Of a DNA stretch of 64,000 nucleotides, positions 34,275 through 43,209 are shown in pieces; within the stretch, counting starts at the first letter, position 1, and every line of letters begins with the position of its first letter. The notes beneath the pieces were generated by a model that was given only the letters and a program-made list of their open reading frames with translations, was not told the origin of the DNA and searched no databases. The stretch covers positions 248,001-312,000 of the forward strand of contig JAWKTN010000004.1 of NCBI GenBank assembly GCA_041399065.1, read 5' to 3'. The DNA is from JAGQPD01 sp020426865. GTDB taxonomy: Bacteria > Planctomycetota > Planctomycetia > Pirellulales > Pirellulaceae. The position numbers and the translations under genes are program-made.

Positions 34275-35087
34275 GTGTCACCTAGAATTCTCATACTTCG
34301 TGCACCAGGAACGAATTGCGACCTCGAGACCGCTCACGCCTTTCACTTGGCGGGTGGCCAGACGGAATTGGTTCACATCCAACGGCTAGTGGAGACTCCC
34401 GCGGCGGTAGCGGATTTCCAGATCATTTGCTTTCCGGGTGGCTTCAGTTACGGCGACAATATCGCGGCAGGGCGGATCCTGTCCAGTCGCATTCGCCATT
34501 ATTTGAGCGATGCGTTGCAGGCATTCAAGGACGCGGGAAAACTGATCCTGGGCATTTGCAATGGGTTTCAAGTGCTGATTCAAACCGACTTATTGGCGAC
34601 TCGGGGGGACGACACCGAGCCGCCGGCGACACTCACGGACAACGATTCCGGTCGCTTCGAGGATCGCTGGGTGCATCTGAAAGTCGACGGGGACCGCTGC
34701 GTGTTCTTGCGCGGCATGTCGCACCTGACGCTGCCGATTGCTCACGCGGAAGGTAAGTTCGTCTCCGCGTCGAGCGCGGCGCTCGAACGATTGTGTCAGA
34801 ACGGTCAGCTCGCACTGCGCTATTGCCGAGATCATTCAGCCCAGGAGGAATGCAGCGATTCGCGCAGTGGCGGTGCGGCTTCGATGCTTCCGTTCCCATT
34901 CAATCCGAATGGGTCGCAAGAGGATGTCGCCGGTGTTTGTGACGAATCGGGACGGGTGTTCGGGCTGATGCCGCATCCCGAACGGTTTGTTGACCGGACG
35001 CAACATCCCCGCTGGACACGAATGGCACTGCCGGAACAGGGGGACGGACTGCGCGTTTTTCAGAATGCCGTGGAGTATTTTCGCTAA
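34275..35087 (+). CDS. purQ: Phosphoribosylformylglycinamidine synthase, glutaminase subunit
   Basis: A 270-residue class I glutamine amidotransferase. PRILILRAPGTNCDLETAHA opens it, FPGGFSYGDNIAAG follows, the nucleophile cysteine lies in ILGICNGFQVL near residue 97, and the C-terminal triad His/Glu are in LMPHPERF near 238. It hydrolyses glutamine and passes ammonia to PurL. The start is GTG 34275 with AAGG upstream. Compared with a usual PurQ of about 225-235 residues it is slightly longer, with an insert around ATRGDDTEPPATLTDND. The 70-bp gap to purL suggests one transcript. Confidence 0.93.
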   Translation: MSPRILILRAPGTNCDLETAHAFHLAGGQTELVHIQRLVETPAAVADFQIICFPGGFSYGDNIAAGRILSSRIRHYLSDALQAFKDAGKLILGICNGFQVLIQTDLLATRGDDTEPPATLTDNDSGRFEDRWVHLKVDGDRCVFLRGMSHLTLPIAHAEGKFVSASSAALERLCQNGQLALRYCRDHSAQEECSDSRSGGAASMLPFPFNPNGSQEDVAGVCDESGRVFGLMPHPERFVDRTQHPRWTRMALPEQGDGLRVFQNAVEYFR

Positions 35088-35113
35088 GCCGCTCGGAGTG
35101 ACATAATAGTGTT

Positions 35114-35617
35114 CTAATGGCGGGAGTGAATATCGCAAGCACCATTGTCGCAAGATGTCTTGCCCATTACGCGATAACGGTTCCGCGCAATGAGATCGTA
35201 GAGCCACCGCCAGAGGGCCATGGTCCCTGGGATGTGCATCAGTGGCATGAGCGGCCAGAGCAACGGGAGGCGGCGAGTCAAATAGCGAAAGGCATCGGCG
35301 CCGGCGTATTGCTTGCCGGTCGGTGACTTCGTTGACGGAGAGGTTGCGACATACATGTGGCGCATAAGTTGTTCGTGCGTCAAATGAGGCCAGCGTCTGG
35401 GGACATCCGCGTCGTGCAGCGACATGTAGGCCAGGCGGTGGCCCCAGTCCAGGGCGTGCAATTGCCGCACGCCGTGCGTGCAAAACCGGCAATGGCCGTC
35501 GTAGATCACGATGTCTGCCCCAGGGCGCTCGGAGGGACCCGGCAGGTGGCGTTGCGAAGGCGTTGTCGTTGACGGCATGGCTGGGCGAACGTGAATGCGG
35601 CGTGGTGTGGCAATCAA
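35114..35617 (-). CDS. DCC-type thiol-disulfide oxidoreductase-like protein (DUF393)
   Basis: A 167-residue protein of the DCC1/DUF393 family. The signature YDGHCRFCTHGVRQLHALDW has the CxxC pair and the preceding Asp, near residue 39. Later AYMSLHDADVPRRW and AGADAFRYLTRRLPLLWPLM match, and the C-terminus ends with DNGACDIHSRH. The family is predicted to have a thioredoxin-like fold, with unproven function. A TTG at 35617 has GGGAG six bases upstream. An ATG at 35578 would shorten the unconserved N-terminus. The gene is convergent with purQ, 26 bp apart. Confidence 0.8.
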   Translation of the reverse strand: MIATPRRIHVRPAMPSTTTPSQRHLPGPSERPGADIVIYDGHCRFCTHGVRQLHALDWGHRLAYMSLHDADVPRRWPHLTHEQLMRHMYVATSPSTKSPTGKQYAGADAFRYLTRRLPLLWPLMPLMHIPGTMALWRWLYDLIARNRYRVMGKTSCDNGACDIHSRH

Positions 35618-36076
35618 GGGGAACTCCCAGGGATGTCCCGCAGTATTTCCGAGAATTTAACGGAACTTGCTGGGCTGTGGCATCATCCAATGATTATATC
35701 GGCCGACGGAGCTCCGTGGCACGTAGCCGTAATTTTGGGGGATTTGTCTGTTTTGGCAGATTCGGACTAGTGCTTTGTTCCCATTGGGAATTAGGATACG
35801 GCGAACCGCGTAGCCTCTCCCAGACCCTCACATGTGAGGGTCTGGGAGAGGCGGCAAAAAACGGTGCACCCTAATTCCCAATTGGAACAAAGCACTAGGA
35901 TGGCAAATAATTCTGTCGGCCCGACGAACTTACGGAATACTTTTGGCGGGTTTGGCGGGTATAATCCAACGTGTCCCGGCGGACCGGCGCTGGCTGGCTC
36001 TGGCGTGGTGAGTTTGGTGTACGGCTGGGACAGCCGTGGAACAGTACCATTGACGTTGTAATATCGGAGGAAACCG
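35618..36076. other. Divergent intergenic region carrying the palindromic element
   Basis: About 460 bp between the divergent DCC-like gene and the coiled-coil membrane protein gene. It carries the 130-bp element listed separately, so promoters for one or both genes must coexist with the insertion. Nothing else was recognised. Confidence 0.5.
35768..35897. mobile_element. MITE-like element: 28-bp terminal inverted repeats around a 40-bp perfect palindrome
   Basis: The terminal arms at 35768-35795 and 35870-35897 are inverted repeats of 28 bp with one mismatch (starting TAGTGCTTTGTTCC). Inside, 35813-35852 is a perfect 40-bp palindrome (20 + 20, centre CA/TG). The element has no coding capacity, and TA at each outer end may be part of the arms or a target duplication. 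The structure suits a non-autonomous MITE or a strong cruciform/RNA hairpin. It sits between divergent genes, not at a typical terminator position. Confidence 0.75.
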
Positions 36077-37729
36077 ATGGAAGACCTGGTCAAACAAGTT
36101 CAGCGAGCGCAACGACGGTTGAATCTGCAGACGTTTCTGGATGTTGCGGTCTGGTCGCTCTTTCTGTTTCTCGTCGCGGCCGCGTTGGCGGTGGCTGCGA
36201 AAAAGATTTGGCCCTTGGCCATCGATGGCAGCTGGTGGTCGACCGGCTGGCTGTTGGGAAGTGTCGCGGTGGGTTTGATCGTTGCTTCGGTCTGGACCTG
36301 GTGGCAGCGCGCTCGCGGTGTTGATGCGGCAATTGAGCTCGATCATCGCTTTGGATTGAAGGAACGTGTTTCTAGTACACTCTGTCTGACGAGCGAGGAA
36401 CGGGATACGGAAATCGGACAGGCGCTCGTGGATGATGCCGTTCGACGGGTTGCACGCATCGATGTCAAGGAGGGATTTCGAGTCAAAACTGGTTGGTGGA
36501 CGCTGTTGCCGTTGCTGCCGGCGGTTGTTGTGATTGGTTTGGTATTTGTCCCAGACGCCGAGGCCAAACGGAGCACCGAGGGGGCCGAGCCAGGCGTGAA
36601 TGTGAAGCAGGTAAAGACTTCGACACAAAAGCTCCGCGAGAAAATAGCCGAAAAACGCAAGCGCGCGGAAGAGCAAGGATTGACGGATGCGACCAACGTC
36701 TTCGACAAACTCGAAAAAGGAATCGAGGAACTGAATAAGAAGGACTCGGTCGACCAGAAAACGGCCATGGTCAAGCTCAATGATATTGCCAACGAAATCA
36801 AGGCTCGCAAGGAAGCCATGGGTAACCCCGAAGAAGTCCGCAAGCAGTTGCAGGACATGAAGGACTTTGAGACTGGACCGGCGGATCGAGTCGCCAAGGC
36901 GATGCAAGAAGGGGATTTTCAAGCCGCCGCCGATGAAATGAAGGACCTGCTGAAAAAGATGCAGAACAACGAGCTTTCCGAAACCGAGAAGCAAGCGCTC
37001 GAAAAACAACTCAATCAAATGGCCGAGAAAATGCGTCAGGTCGCCAACGCACACGAACAAGCGAAACAGGACTTGCAGCGAGAAATGGAACAGCGCCAAC
37101 AGAATGGCGATCCTGCCGGCGCTGCTGAAATTCAAAAGAAGTTGGATCAATTGAATCGCATGAATCCTCAGATGCAACAACTGCAGCAGATGGCGCAGAA
37201 ACTAGGGCAGTGTTCCGAGTGTATGCAAAATGGCGAAGGCGATAAGGCGGCACAAAACCTGCAAGAGTTAGCCGATCAGCTCAGCGAAATGCAGGAACAA
37301 CTCGAAGAAATGGACATGATGAATGAAGCACTCGAGCAACTCGCCGATGCCAAAAACGCGATGAAGTGTGGTGAATGCGACGGCATGGGATGCGAAGCTT
37401 GCCAAGGAGACGCCATGGGCTTGGGGATGGGGATGGGTCAACAAGGCGACGGAATGGGGATGGGGGAAGGCCAAGGCCGAGGAGCTCGTCCCGAACAAGA
37501 GACCGACACTGGCGGCTACGATTCGCAAGTACGGGCGAAAATCGGTCGCGGTGCCGGGGTCGTTGCCGGGCGAGCTGGTGGGAACAACATCGTGGGGGAT
37601 GTGCGAGAAGAGATCAAGATGGAGTTGGAAGCGAGTGACGCTGCTGCGGATGATCCGCTGACCGACCAACACCTGCCGCGGGGTCAGCGTGAGCACGCCA
37701 AGCAATACTTCGATGCGTTCGCGCCGTGA
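36077..37729 (+). CDS. Membrane-anchored coiled-coil protein with CxxC clusters and Met/Gly-rich tail
   Basis: A 550-residue protein starting after GGAGGAAACCG. Two membrane segments lie at about residues 24-42 and 58-75, with a third (LLPLLPAVVVIGLVFV) near 143-158. Residues about 185-440 are highly charged and Gln-rich, with heptad character (ELNKKDSVDQKTAMVKLND, LKKMQNNELSETEKQALEKQ), i.e. a long coiled coil. Near 373 is GQCSECMQNG and near 436 KCGECDGMGCEACQG, a CxxCxGxGCxxCxG arrangement like DnaJ zinc repeats, then a Met/Gly repeat. No named family is assigned, though similar proteins recur in planctomycetes near large membrane operons. Confidence 0.75.
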   Translation: MEDLVKQVQRAQRRLNLQTFLDVAVWSLFLFLVAAALAVAAKKIWPLAIDGSWWSTGWLLGSVAVGLIVASVWTWWQRARGVDAAIELDHRFGLKERVSSTLCLTSEERDTEIGQALVDDAVRRVARIDVKEGFRVKTGWWTLLPLLPAVVVIGLVFVPDAEAKRSTEGAEPGVNVKQVKTSTQKLREKIAEKRKRAEEQGLTDATNVFDKLEKGIEELNKKDSVDQKTAMVKLNDIANEIKARKEAMGNPEEVRKQLQDMKDFETGPADRVAKAMQEGDFQAAADEMKDLLKKMQNNELSETEKQALEKQLNQMAEKMRQVANAHEQAKQDLQREMEQRQQNGDPAGAAEIQKKLDQLNRMNPQMQQLQQMAQKLGQCSECMQNGEGDKAAQNLQELADQLSEMQEQLEEMDMMNEALEQLADAKNAMKCGECDGMGCEACQGDAMGLGMGMGQQGDGMGMGEGQGRGARPEQETDTGGYDSQVRAKIGRGAGVVAGRAGGNNIVGDVREEIKMELEASDAAADDPLTDQHLPRGQREHAKQYFDAFAP

Positions 37730-38163
37730 TCCTCCGTTGACTCCCTAACAATTGGATCGTAGCCGATTCGCTGCAACCGTGTCTGCGGATGACGAGTTGG
37801 CAACGGCGTCATTCAGGCCCGACGGGCAACGCTGTTTGCGAAGTTCAGGCCAACGAATGGAGAGAAAAGTCCGATCCGGCGAGGTCGCTTCTGCGGGAGT
37901 CGATGACAAAGATGCCGGATCGGACAAATCGGTTGCGGACGGACGTGCTGGTAGGGAGCCGACAAAACCAGTGGATCACAAGTCCGCAACAGGCCAGGGT
38001 GTCTAGCTTTCTTCTGAAAAAGCTGCAGTTACGACGGCTATGGGTGGCCGTTGGGATGGCGGGTCATTCGCCATCGAAAAGAGCATTGCCAAAGGGGGCG
38101 GGGGGCGGACACAAAAAAAGCAAGAATGGCGATTTTTGTGAAAAGAGCTTTCGAAGGCGGTCG
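37730..38163. other. Intergenic region with no recognised feature
   Basis: About 430 bp. Candidate short frames begin with TTG or lack coding character, and the longest plus-strand one overlaps the small membrane gene on the other strand. No hairpin terminator is evident. Confidence 0.45.
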
Positions 38164-38427
38164 TTATTCTCTGCTGACCTTGGAGAAGGTAATGGAGTAG
38201 AGGATGGTAACGACGCCGGCGGACATCAGGCCCCAGGGCGCCCATTCGGGGGGCACGAAGACCCGTCGGCCGGTAGCGGAGGCGGTGTAGGGGGCGTAGT
38301 CGTAGCCACCGATTTCGACGCTGGCGGTGGGGGTTTCTTCGGCCATGACCAGTCGATCGACGAACATGCATTCTGCGCCGAGGATGCATAGTGTTACGCC
38401 GACGGACATGAAGAAAGCGCGCCACAT
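38164..38427 (-). CDS. Small two-helix membrane protein
   Basis: An 87-residue protein with a signal-anchor helix (residues about 5-20, FFMSVGVTLCILGAECMF), a loop with SVEIGGYDYAPYTASA and VFVPPEWAPWG, and a second membrane helix (LMSAGVVTILYSITF). No family is named. A conserved-looking loop between two helices suggests a real envelope protein of this group. Its start has no strong Shine-Dalgarno sequence. It lies divergent from the sensor kinase. Confidence 0.6.
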   Translation of the reverse strand: MWRAFFMSVGVTLCILGAECMFVDRLVMAEETPTASVEIGGYDYAPYTASATGRRVFVPPEWAPWGLMSAGVVTILYSITFSKVSRE

Positions 38428-38792
38428 GGTGGGTTGGCTCCGACCTCTGGGGGTATCTGCGTTAGCGAGAGTGTTATCGGAAAATGGGTCCTGTCTGGAC
38501 GGCTCGGTGGTAGCATGGCGAGGGAGGGGAATCCTAGTTGAACATCGGAGGCTGGCCGAAGGTTGATCCGGTGAAAGTGGTTGAAAAGCGATTGGCGGAG
38601 TAGGTGGGCGGCAGGATATTAGCGTTATGTGGAATATGTGATGTGTGGCAGAGTGAAGATGACGTGAAGAGTCTGTCGAGGGACGGCAGTTTCGGTAGAA
38701 TACGAGGCTTGTTGTAGTACGCGGGGCGGTGCGCGGTTCCGCATAGCGCGCGGTCGAGATTGGGTTTTTTCACAAGAGACGACGTTTCCGTA
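38428..38792. other. Divergent intergenic region upstream of the sensor kinase
   Basis: About 365 bp between a small membrane gene and the kinase gene. It is moderately GC-rich with no repeat or hairpin. Promoters were not identifiable. Confidence 0.35.
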
Positions 38793-40571
38793 ATGCCTTC
38801 CTTCTGGCACATTATTTTGCGGCGGTTATTGTTGGTGAATTTCGTTTGTGGCAGCCTTTTCTGGCTGGTAGGGTGGTATGCGCAGCGTTGGTATACCGAC
38901 GAGGTAGCGCAAGCGGAGCTGCAACGATTGGAGGGTGTGGCGACGGCGCTGCGGGTACCGCTGACGCTGCTGGATCACGAGGACTCGATGGAGCAGATGC
39001 GATGGTTAGAGGATGCGGTCCGGGGGACAGACATCCGGGTAACGCTGGTGGCCAGGGACGGCGAGGTCTACTCCGAGAGTGAGGCGCTGGCGGATGCGAT
39101 GGAGAATCACCAGCGGCGAGCGGAGTTGGTCGAGGCATCGAGGTTGGGGACGGGAACGTCACGTCGGGTCAGTGCAACGCTGGGGATTCCGATGCAGTAT
39201 TTGGCGGTCACGGTACAGCGCGATGGTCGGGATTGGGGGTATTTGCGTGTGTCGGTACCGCTGCGCGTCCAGGAGCAGCGGGTGGCGCGATTTTGCCGGC
39301 GATACTTCATTCTCGCGTTGTCACTGATGGCGCTGGCATCGCTTTCAAGTTGGTGGGGATTGCGTCAAACGGTGGTACCGCTGAGGAAGATCTCGTTGGC
39401 GATGCACGACATGGCGGCGGGTAAGTCGGTGGACGATGTTGATATTCCGTGGCGCGCCGAATTGGGGCAGCTGGGGTTGGCTTTCAATCGCATGCGTGAG
39501 AAGCAGCAGTCACGAGAGTCGCATACGCGTCACACCGTCGATCGAATGTCAACTGTATTGGCGGGGATGATCGAAGGGGTAATCGCCGTGGATCCCAATG
39601 AACGGATTCTGTTTGCCAATCGTGCCGCGGGGAGATTGTTGGGTTTCGTTTCCGAAACGGCTCACGGCAAAGGACTACTCGAAGTGGCCCGAAATCACAT
39701 GTTGCGTGAAGCGGTTCGGGTGGCGTTGAATTCGCAGAGTCAGCGGGACCACGAGCCGCAGAATTTCGAGATTGTGGCGGGAAGCAAACGCGATCGAACG
39801 GTATCGATCAATGTAGCGTGCTTGCCTGGTACGCCGTCTCCAGGGGTTGTGTTGGTGTTTCACGACATCACGGAACTGCGGCGTTTGGAGTATTTGCGGC
39901 AGGAGTTTGTTGCAAACGTATCGCACGAATTGAAGACGCCGCTGAGTGCCATCAAGGCGTACGCGGAGACGCTGCGTTCCGGTGCGGTCGATGACCCCAG
40001 CGTCAATCGCCAGTTTCTGGCAAACATCGAGACGCAGTCCGACCGTCTGCACGAACTTATCCAGGACATGCTGCAGCTTGCACGCATCGAGTCGGGGGAA
40101 CAGGCCTTCGACATCACCAGCATTGATATTGGCCAAGCGGTGGAAGACTGTGTGGCTCGGTATCGGGAGCATGCGGCATCGCGATCCATTGAATTGGCGA
40201 TCGAGGCCGATCAACCGGAGCTGAAAGTACGAGCGGACGACGAAGGCTTGCGACAAATCCTCGACAACCTCGTCGACAATGCTGTAAAGTACACGCCGAT
40301 GGGAGGACGGGTAGAGTTGAGTTGGGTGGCTGAGCAAGGATTCGCGGTGATCCGGGTGGCCGACAATGGCATTGGGATATCGAAGCCGGATCAGTTGCGA
40401 GTATTCGAGCGATTCTTTCGCGTCGACAAGGCGCGATCACGTGAATTGGGGAGCACCGGATTAGGGCTGGCGATTGTCAAGCATCTCGCTCAATCGTTTG
40501 GCGGAAGTGTCGCGTTGGCAAGCAAGTTGCGTGAAGGGAGCGAGTTCTTGGTGCGGTTGCCGTTGGCCTAG
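38793..40571 (+). CDS. Membrane sensor histidine kinase (PhoR-like), orphan
   Basis: A 592-residue kinase. TM1 is at about residues 10-32, followed by an extracytoplasmic sensor region of about 145 residues. TM2 (YFILALSLMALASLSSWWGL) lies near 178-198, then a HAMP region and a PAS-like stretch (AGMIEGVIAVDPNERILFAN near 260). The phosphoacceptor His is in FVANVSHELKTPLSAIKAY near residue 378, and the ATPase domain carries LDNLVDNAVKYTP, VADNGIGI and GSTGLGLAIVKHLAQSFGG. The architecture is typical of PhoR. No response regulator is adjacent, so its partner is elsewhere. Confidence 0.92.
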   Translation: MPSFWHIILRRLLLVNFVCGSLFWLVGWYAQRWYTDEVAQAELQRLEGVATALRVPLTLLDHEDSMEQMRWLEDAVRGTDIRVTLVARDGEVYSESEALADAMENHQRRAELVEASRLGTGTSRRVSATLGIPMQYLAVTVQRDGRDWGYLRVSVPLRVQEQRVARFCRRYFILALSLMALASLSSWWGLRQTVVPLRKISLAMHDMAAGKSVDDVDIPWRAELGQLGLAFNRMREKQQSRESHTRHTVDRMSTVLAGMIEGVIAVDPNERILFANRAAGRLLGFVSETAHGKGLLEVARNHMLREAVRVALNSQSQRDHEPQNFEIVAGSKRDRTVSINVACLPGTPSPGVVLVFHDITELRRLEYLRQEFVANVSHELKTPLSAIKAYAETLRSGAVDDPSVNRQFLANIETQSDRLHELIQDMLQLARIESGEQAFDITSIDIGQAVEDCVARYREHAASRSIELAIEADQPELKVRADDEGLRQILDNLVDNAVKYTPMGGRVELSWVAEQGFAVIRVADNGIGISKPDQLRVFERFFRVDKARSRELGSTGLGLAIVKHLAQSFGGSVALASKLREGSEFLVRLPLA

Positions 40572-40849
40572 AGGACGCAAGTCACGCGCGCGTTGCCATT
40601 GCGCCAACGGCGCGTCGGAAGGGGAAATGAAAGCGGCGGGTCAACACTTCCTTGTCCCCGCTACGAACGAGGAAAAGGAAGAGGACCGCTATCGTTACCG
40701 CGACCAGGACGGAGGCGAACGTGGGCGCGGCGAAAGCGGTTGGCGTCAAAAAACTGCATTCGGTCGACTATACGTTCGGCCGTGCGTGCGTTCGGCCGGT
40801 CGTGCGGTGTTGGTGGTTAGGGGCAACCCAACTTGCTGGAGCGGTGGGG

Positions 40850-41584
40850 TTATCGCAGCGGGTTCGGCGAACCCAGCGAATTGGTGGCTCGTAGCGGATT
40901 TGCGTCGGAGGCGTTGTCACCGGCGAGGGCGACTGCCGCATTATTGGCAGCATGACGAACGGGCGGTTGGTCTCCCACGACAATCTCCGCGGCGTTGCTG
41001 GTAGCGGCAGCAACGCGACTGGTGGTGCGTCTGGACGAGTGGGGTTGTGGTGCCGCGACGGCGACGGGCGGAACTTCCGGAGCGGTCGGAGGTGGTGCGA
41101 CCGACGCTTCCTCGTTAGTTGCGGGCAGTTCTGGAACGCTTTTGGGGACTTCCAGTGGACCGTCCATTTCTGGCTGCGGTTCTGAGGTAAGAGGACCTTC
41201 ATAGACGGGCGTCTCGACGGCTGGCATCGTCATCCCGTTCAGAACGCCAGCGGCCATGGGAGCGGCGGACATGGCACGTGGCGCCTCCGGTGCCACTCGA
41301 CGTTCATCCCGTTTATCGATCGATTCGTGTCCGGGAGTACCGGCTGGTGCCGGGAATCCAGGGGGTGGTGGTGTGTCACCTTGAGCGGCCGGGTTAGGCC
41401 ACCGTCGCCATTGCGTTTGATAGTAACCGAATTCGGCAGGTGCCGGACAAACGCCGGTTATCGCAACCGGGCAGGGCTGCCCCGCACTAGCAAGTGGTGT
41501 CCACCCCGCGACTAACCCGGCAGCACCCAGCAGCGTCGCAGCCAGACGGCGCGTCTTCGATCGGTATTTGCGTCTTGTTGACAT
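40850..41584 (-). CDS. Exported planctomycete hypothetical protein, Pro/Ala-rich
   Basis: A 244-residue protein with a Sec/Tat-like signal (SKTRRLAATLLGAAGLVAGW; end near LASAGQP). After it comes PCPVAITGVCPAPAEFGYYQ then TQWRRWPNPAA, a motif (FGYxxTxWRxWP) that I recall in several exported planctomycete proteins. The rest is Pro/Ala-rich low complexity. AGGAG precedes the ATG. It lies 35 bp downstream of the Wza-like gene on the same strand, so it may be co-expressed with polysaccharide export. Confidence 0.7.
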   Translation of the reverse strand: MSTRRKYRSKTRRLAATLLGAAGLVAGWTPLASAGQPCPVAITGVCPAPAEFGYYQTQWRRWPNPAAQGDTPPPPGFPAPAGTPGHESIDKRDERRVAPEAPRAMSAAPMAAGVLNGMTMPAVETPVYEGPLTSEPQPEMDGPLEVPKSVPELPATNEEASVAPPPTAPEVPPVAVAAPQPHSSRRTTSRVAAATSNAAEIVVGDQPPVRHAANNAAVALAGDNASDANPLRATNSLGSPNPLR

Positions 41585-41619
41585 GACAAACGACTCCTAG
41601 CAATTGATTGTGCTTAGCC

Positions 41620-42780
41620 TTAGGGAATACCAGCGGGTAGACGATTCACACTTTGAATGGTTTGTGATCCGAGCAACGAGAACCCGAACATGCGTTCGAA
41701 CGGATTGAGTAGTTTGCTGATCATACCGTCGAAGGCGACCATCCGGTCTTCGGCGATAAACAGCCGATCTCCCGGGAGCAATTGATAGTTCGTTGCCGTC
41801 GAAGCGCCGCGTGTGATGGCTTGCCAGTCAATTGGCAGTACCTGGTCACAGCCGACAACTCCATGCGGCGCGGGGCGAGCGATCCACATTTTGGTGCTCG
41901 ATGCTCGTCCCAAACCTCCTACCTGCGATACGGCGTCCAAGACGGTTTCATTGCCAGTAACGGGGGCACGGGCGACCTGTTCGCCAAATCCCGCTCCCTC
42001 CGTGATGATGTAAAAGAACTTGCTGTTGTACGCAAATACGTCCAATGATATCCGTGGGCGGTCCAGGAACTGGCTTAAGTGCATCTCCACCGCGTGCCGC
42101 GCCTCTTGGACCGTCATGCCGTTGACGTACACGTTCCCGTAAACACCCATGTTGATCGTGCCGTCGGGACTCACCAGGTGCTCGCCTGCTATTTGCTGCA
42201 AACCGGACATTTGCAGAAGCGAGACGCTAACCATCGGGGACAGCAATTGGCCGCCCGCGGGCGATGCCAAGTGCCGTTGGATCTCGTCACGCGCCTCATC
42301 GGTGGTGAGGCCTTCAATTTTCACACTGCCGTATGCCGGGCCAAGGTTGACCACGCCGGTCGATTCCACGGCGTAGGGGCCAGCGATCGGCCCCATTTCC
42401 TGGCTCGTTCCCAACACCACCACCTGAATGACGTCCAGTGGTTGCAGCATATACGGATCTTTGGGGACGACCCGCACCGCGTCGATCAGCAGCACGTCGG
42501 GAATTTCGATGCGATAGGCTGGCAGCGATACCTTTGTCAGTTCCGCCGGAGGTCGCATTGCGCCAGCGGTGCTTCCGTCGGCTCCTGGCTTGCCCGGGAA
42601 CTCCGCCGTCACTGCATGCGTGTCCTGGATCCCCAAATTGCGCGTGGCCAGGTTTTGGCAGCCGACGGCGATGGGGATCAACAGCAGGAGCGTCGCGAGC
42701 GACTGCTGTAGCAGTAGATTGGACGTCGAAACCGACAGCCCGCGGTGAGAGTTGCGACTTTTTTCGTACATGGTATTCAT
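41620..42780 (-). CDS. Wza-like polysaccharide biosynthesis/export lipoprotein
   Basis: A 386-residue protein with a lipoprotein signal (LLLLIPIAVGC, cysteine near residue 41). The Poly_export domain follows: RVVPKDPYMLQPLDVIQVVV near residue 105, with GPYAVESTGVVNLGPAYGSV and GLTTDEARDEIQRHL. An SLBB-like segment carries YVNGMTVQEARHAVEMHLSQ. The C-terminal region ATNYQLLPGDRLFIAEDRM matches the typical end. These proteins form outer-membrane polysaccharide export channels. It is divergent from the large TPR gene and leads the small operon with the exported Pro-rich protein. The start lacks a strong Shine-Dalgarno sequence; an ATG three codons later is possible. Confidence 0.87.
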   Translation of the reverse strand: MNTMYEKSRNSHRGLSVSTSNLLLQQSLATLLLLIPIAVGCQNLATRNLGIQDTHAVTAEFPGKPGADGSTAGAMRPPAELTKVSLPAYRIEIPDVLLIDAVRVVPKDPYMLQPLDVIQVVVLGTSQEMGPIAGPYAVESTGVVNLGPAYGSVKIEGLTTDEARDEIQRHLASPAGGQLLSPMVSVSLLQMSGLQQIAGEHLVSPDGTINMGVYGNVYVNGMTVQEARHAVEMHLSQFLDRPRISLDVFAYNSKFFYIITEGAGFGEQVARAPVTGNETVLDAVSQVGGLGRASSTKMWIARPAPHGVVGCDQVLPIDWQAITRGASTATNYQLLPGDRLFIAEDRMVAFDGMISKLLNPFERMFGFSLLGSQTIQSVNRLPAGIP

Positions 42781-43209
42781 GGAACAACCTACGGGTTAGG
42801 ACGCCACAGCCGAAGCGCGGAAGAACCGTTCAAATTGATAAAGGCATCACAGTCGGAATAATCGGCAATGTCATCCCTTTTCTTTGCTGCAGTTTGCAGA
42901 TTCTGGTGGGAGAAACCGAAATATCGCTACCTTTAGCGCCCAGAACCAGCATTGGCGCGTCGAAGCAAACCATTATCTCGTTGACACTTACGGTATCGCG
43001 GGTACGATAAGAGGGGTCGTCTGCTACGGATCTTCTACCGCTGGAAATCTGGGCAATCTTAGATGGCGTTTCCGAACCATTAAATCGCCCCGACCGTAGC
43101 CTATGAGATAGTATTGCTGGCATGGTCTTGCTGGCGTGGTCATTCTCAACGACTGCACTCAACCACTGCAAAAGTACACCACCATCCCAAACCACAGAGA
43201 AGTCGAAGA
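42781..43209. other. Divergent intergenic region between Wza-like and large TPR genes
   Basis: About 430 bp. The region should hold promoters for both the export lipoprotein and the TPR protein. No clear element, hairpin or repeat was recognised. Confidence 0.35.

Noticed and set aside
37789..38391. 200-codon plus-strand frame after the coiled-coil gene
   Set aside because: Overlaps the small membrane gene, low-complexity Gly-rich end, no ribosome-binding site.
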